6,639 nt of DNA from an uncultured Sphingomonadales bacterium (lineage in GTDB: Bacteria; Pseudomonadota; Alphaproteobacteria; Sphingomonadales; Sphingomonadaceae), in NCBI GenBank assembly GCA_937898535.1, contig CALDKP010000384.1:1-6639 (forward strand). The letters run 5' to 3'. Below are positions 6,377 to 6,639 of the stretch, piece after piece; within the stretch, counting starts at the first letter, position 1, and the number at the start of each line of letters is the position of its first letter. The notes under the pieces were generated by a model, which worked only from the letters and a program-made list of their open reading frames with translations, had not been told where the DNA came from and did no database searches. Made by a program: the position numbers and the translations under genes.

Positions 6377-6405
6377 GGGGCGGTTTTCGCGAACCGCCCC
6401 TTTTT
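6377..6405 (+). terminator. Strong Rho-independent terminator of the repressor/peptidase operon
   Basis: GGGGCGGTT (6377-6385) pairs perfectly with AACCGCCCC (6392-6400) around the 6-nt loop TTCGCG, followed by five T and then CTTT. It lies 50 bp after the peptidase stop codon and marks the end of the two-gene operon. Confidence 0.93.
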
Positions 6406-6435
6406 CTTTGCGCGACATTGCGCCATAGCCATTTC

Positions 6436-6639
6436 ATGAGCAACTGGCCCGATACCATAGAAGCTGGCGAAACTGAGCAGCACGAAACACTTGTGCGCCG
6501 CGTGCTTGCGCCCAATGCCTCACCTTACACCTATACAGGCACGCAAACTTGGTTGGTTGGCGCAGGGTCCGATGTCGCGGTGATAGACCCTGGCCCAGTC
6601 GGTACCGGAATGAGCATTGGCGATCCGGCTGATATCAAT
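6436..6639 (+). CDS. MBL-fold metallo-hydrolase, N-terminal fragment cut by window edge
   Basis: Sixty-eight codons are open to the right edge. The segment RRVLAPNASPYTYTGTQTWLVG followed by DVAVIDPGP (residues 21-54) is the typical start of a LACTB2-like metallo-beta-lactamase-fold hydrolase: substrate-side strand, then the first beta-strands ending in IDPGP. The zinc-binding HxHxDH motif would lie beyond the edge, so activity cannot be judged. This subfamily is usually a hydrolase of nucleic acid or thioester substrates, not a secreted beta-lactamase, and no signal peptide is seen. ATG 6436 is chosen as the natural start; no Shine-Dalgarno sequence is evident, and in-frame TTG 6418 is the alternative. 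It begins 30 bp after the preceding terminator and so is probably a separate transcription unit. Confidence 0.8.
   Translation, partial: MSNWPDTIEAGETEQHETLVRRVLAPNASPYTYTGTQTWLVGAGSDVAVIDPGPVGTGMSIGDPADIN

Noticed and set aside
5783..6418. Minus-strand open frame of about 211 codons opposite the M56 tail
   Set aside because: Serine/arginine-rich low-complexity translation, running through the terminator; a shadow of the real gene.
4363..6639. Beta-lactam resistance cassette (BlaI, BlaR1 and a metallo-beta-lactamase)
   Set aside because: The M56 protein lacks a penicillin-binding sensor domain, the MBL-fold protein looks like a cytoplasmic LACTB2-type hydrolase without signal peptide, and a strong terminator separates it from the pair.
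1..6639. CRISPR array, tRNA, rRNA or insertion sequence
   Set aside because: No regularly spaced repeats, no tRNA-like cloverleaf, no transposase reading frame and no terminal inverted repeats with target duplications were seen.

Overview
The window looks like an accessory, carbohydrate-scavenging stretch followed by a regulatory pair on the chromosome of an alphaproteobacterium, most likely a sphingomonad. The basis is the style of the TonB-dependent receptor (signal peptide, then a TonB box reading EEIVVTAQ, then the plug), the type of BlaI/M56 pair, and the moderate GC content. The genus is inferred from style only; there is no rRNA or other phylogenetic marker here.

Left part (1-4103). 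A minus-strand gene enters from the left edge and covers 1-1457. It encodes a GH31 enzyme that reads as a sulfoquinovosidase of the YihQ type. Both catalytic aspartates are visible, as are four of the five residues of the K-E-R-W-Y sulfonate-recognition signature. About 210 bp away, and divergent from it, lies a complete 785-residue TonB-dependent outer-membrane receptor (1671-4028) that ends in a clear intrinsic terminator. The divergent control region between them carries a 36-bp near-perfect palindrome and a separate 8+8 bp inverted repeat. I infer a sulfoquinovose-glycoside uptake and hydrolysis locus: the receptor imports the sulfo-sugar glycoside across the outer membrane and the apparently cytoplasmic glycosidase releases sulfoquinovose. 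The permease, the regulator and the downstream sulfoglycolysis genes are not in the window.

Middle (4029-4362). About 330 bp without a gene, but rich in structure: the receptor's terminator, a long imperfect hairpin, three CCATATA boxes at helical-turn spacing, a perfect 14-bp palindrome, and tandem BlaI-type operators (TACnnnnGTA dyads 21 bp apart) immediately before the next ribosome binding site.

Right part (4363-6435). A BlaI/MecI-family repressor (123 aa) overlaps by 4 nt with an M56 (BlaR1-like) membrane metallopeptidase (531 aa). The peptidase has an intact HExxH site, but its extracytoplasmic tail is not a penicillin-binding domain. The pair therefore looks like an autoregulated envelope-stress or ligand sensor whose signal is unknown, rather than classic beta-lactam sensing. 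A strong terminator closes the operon.

Right edge (6436-6639). The first 68 codons of an MBL-fold hydrolase gene, a separate unit starting only about 30 bp after the terminator, run off the window.
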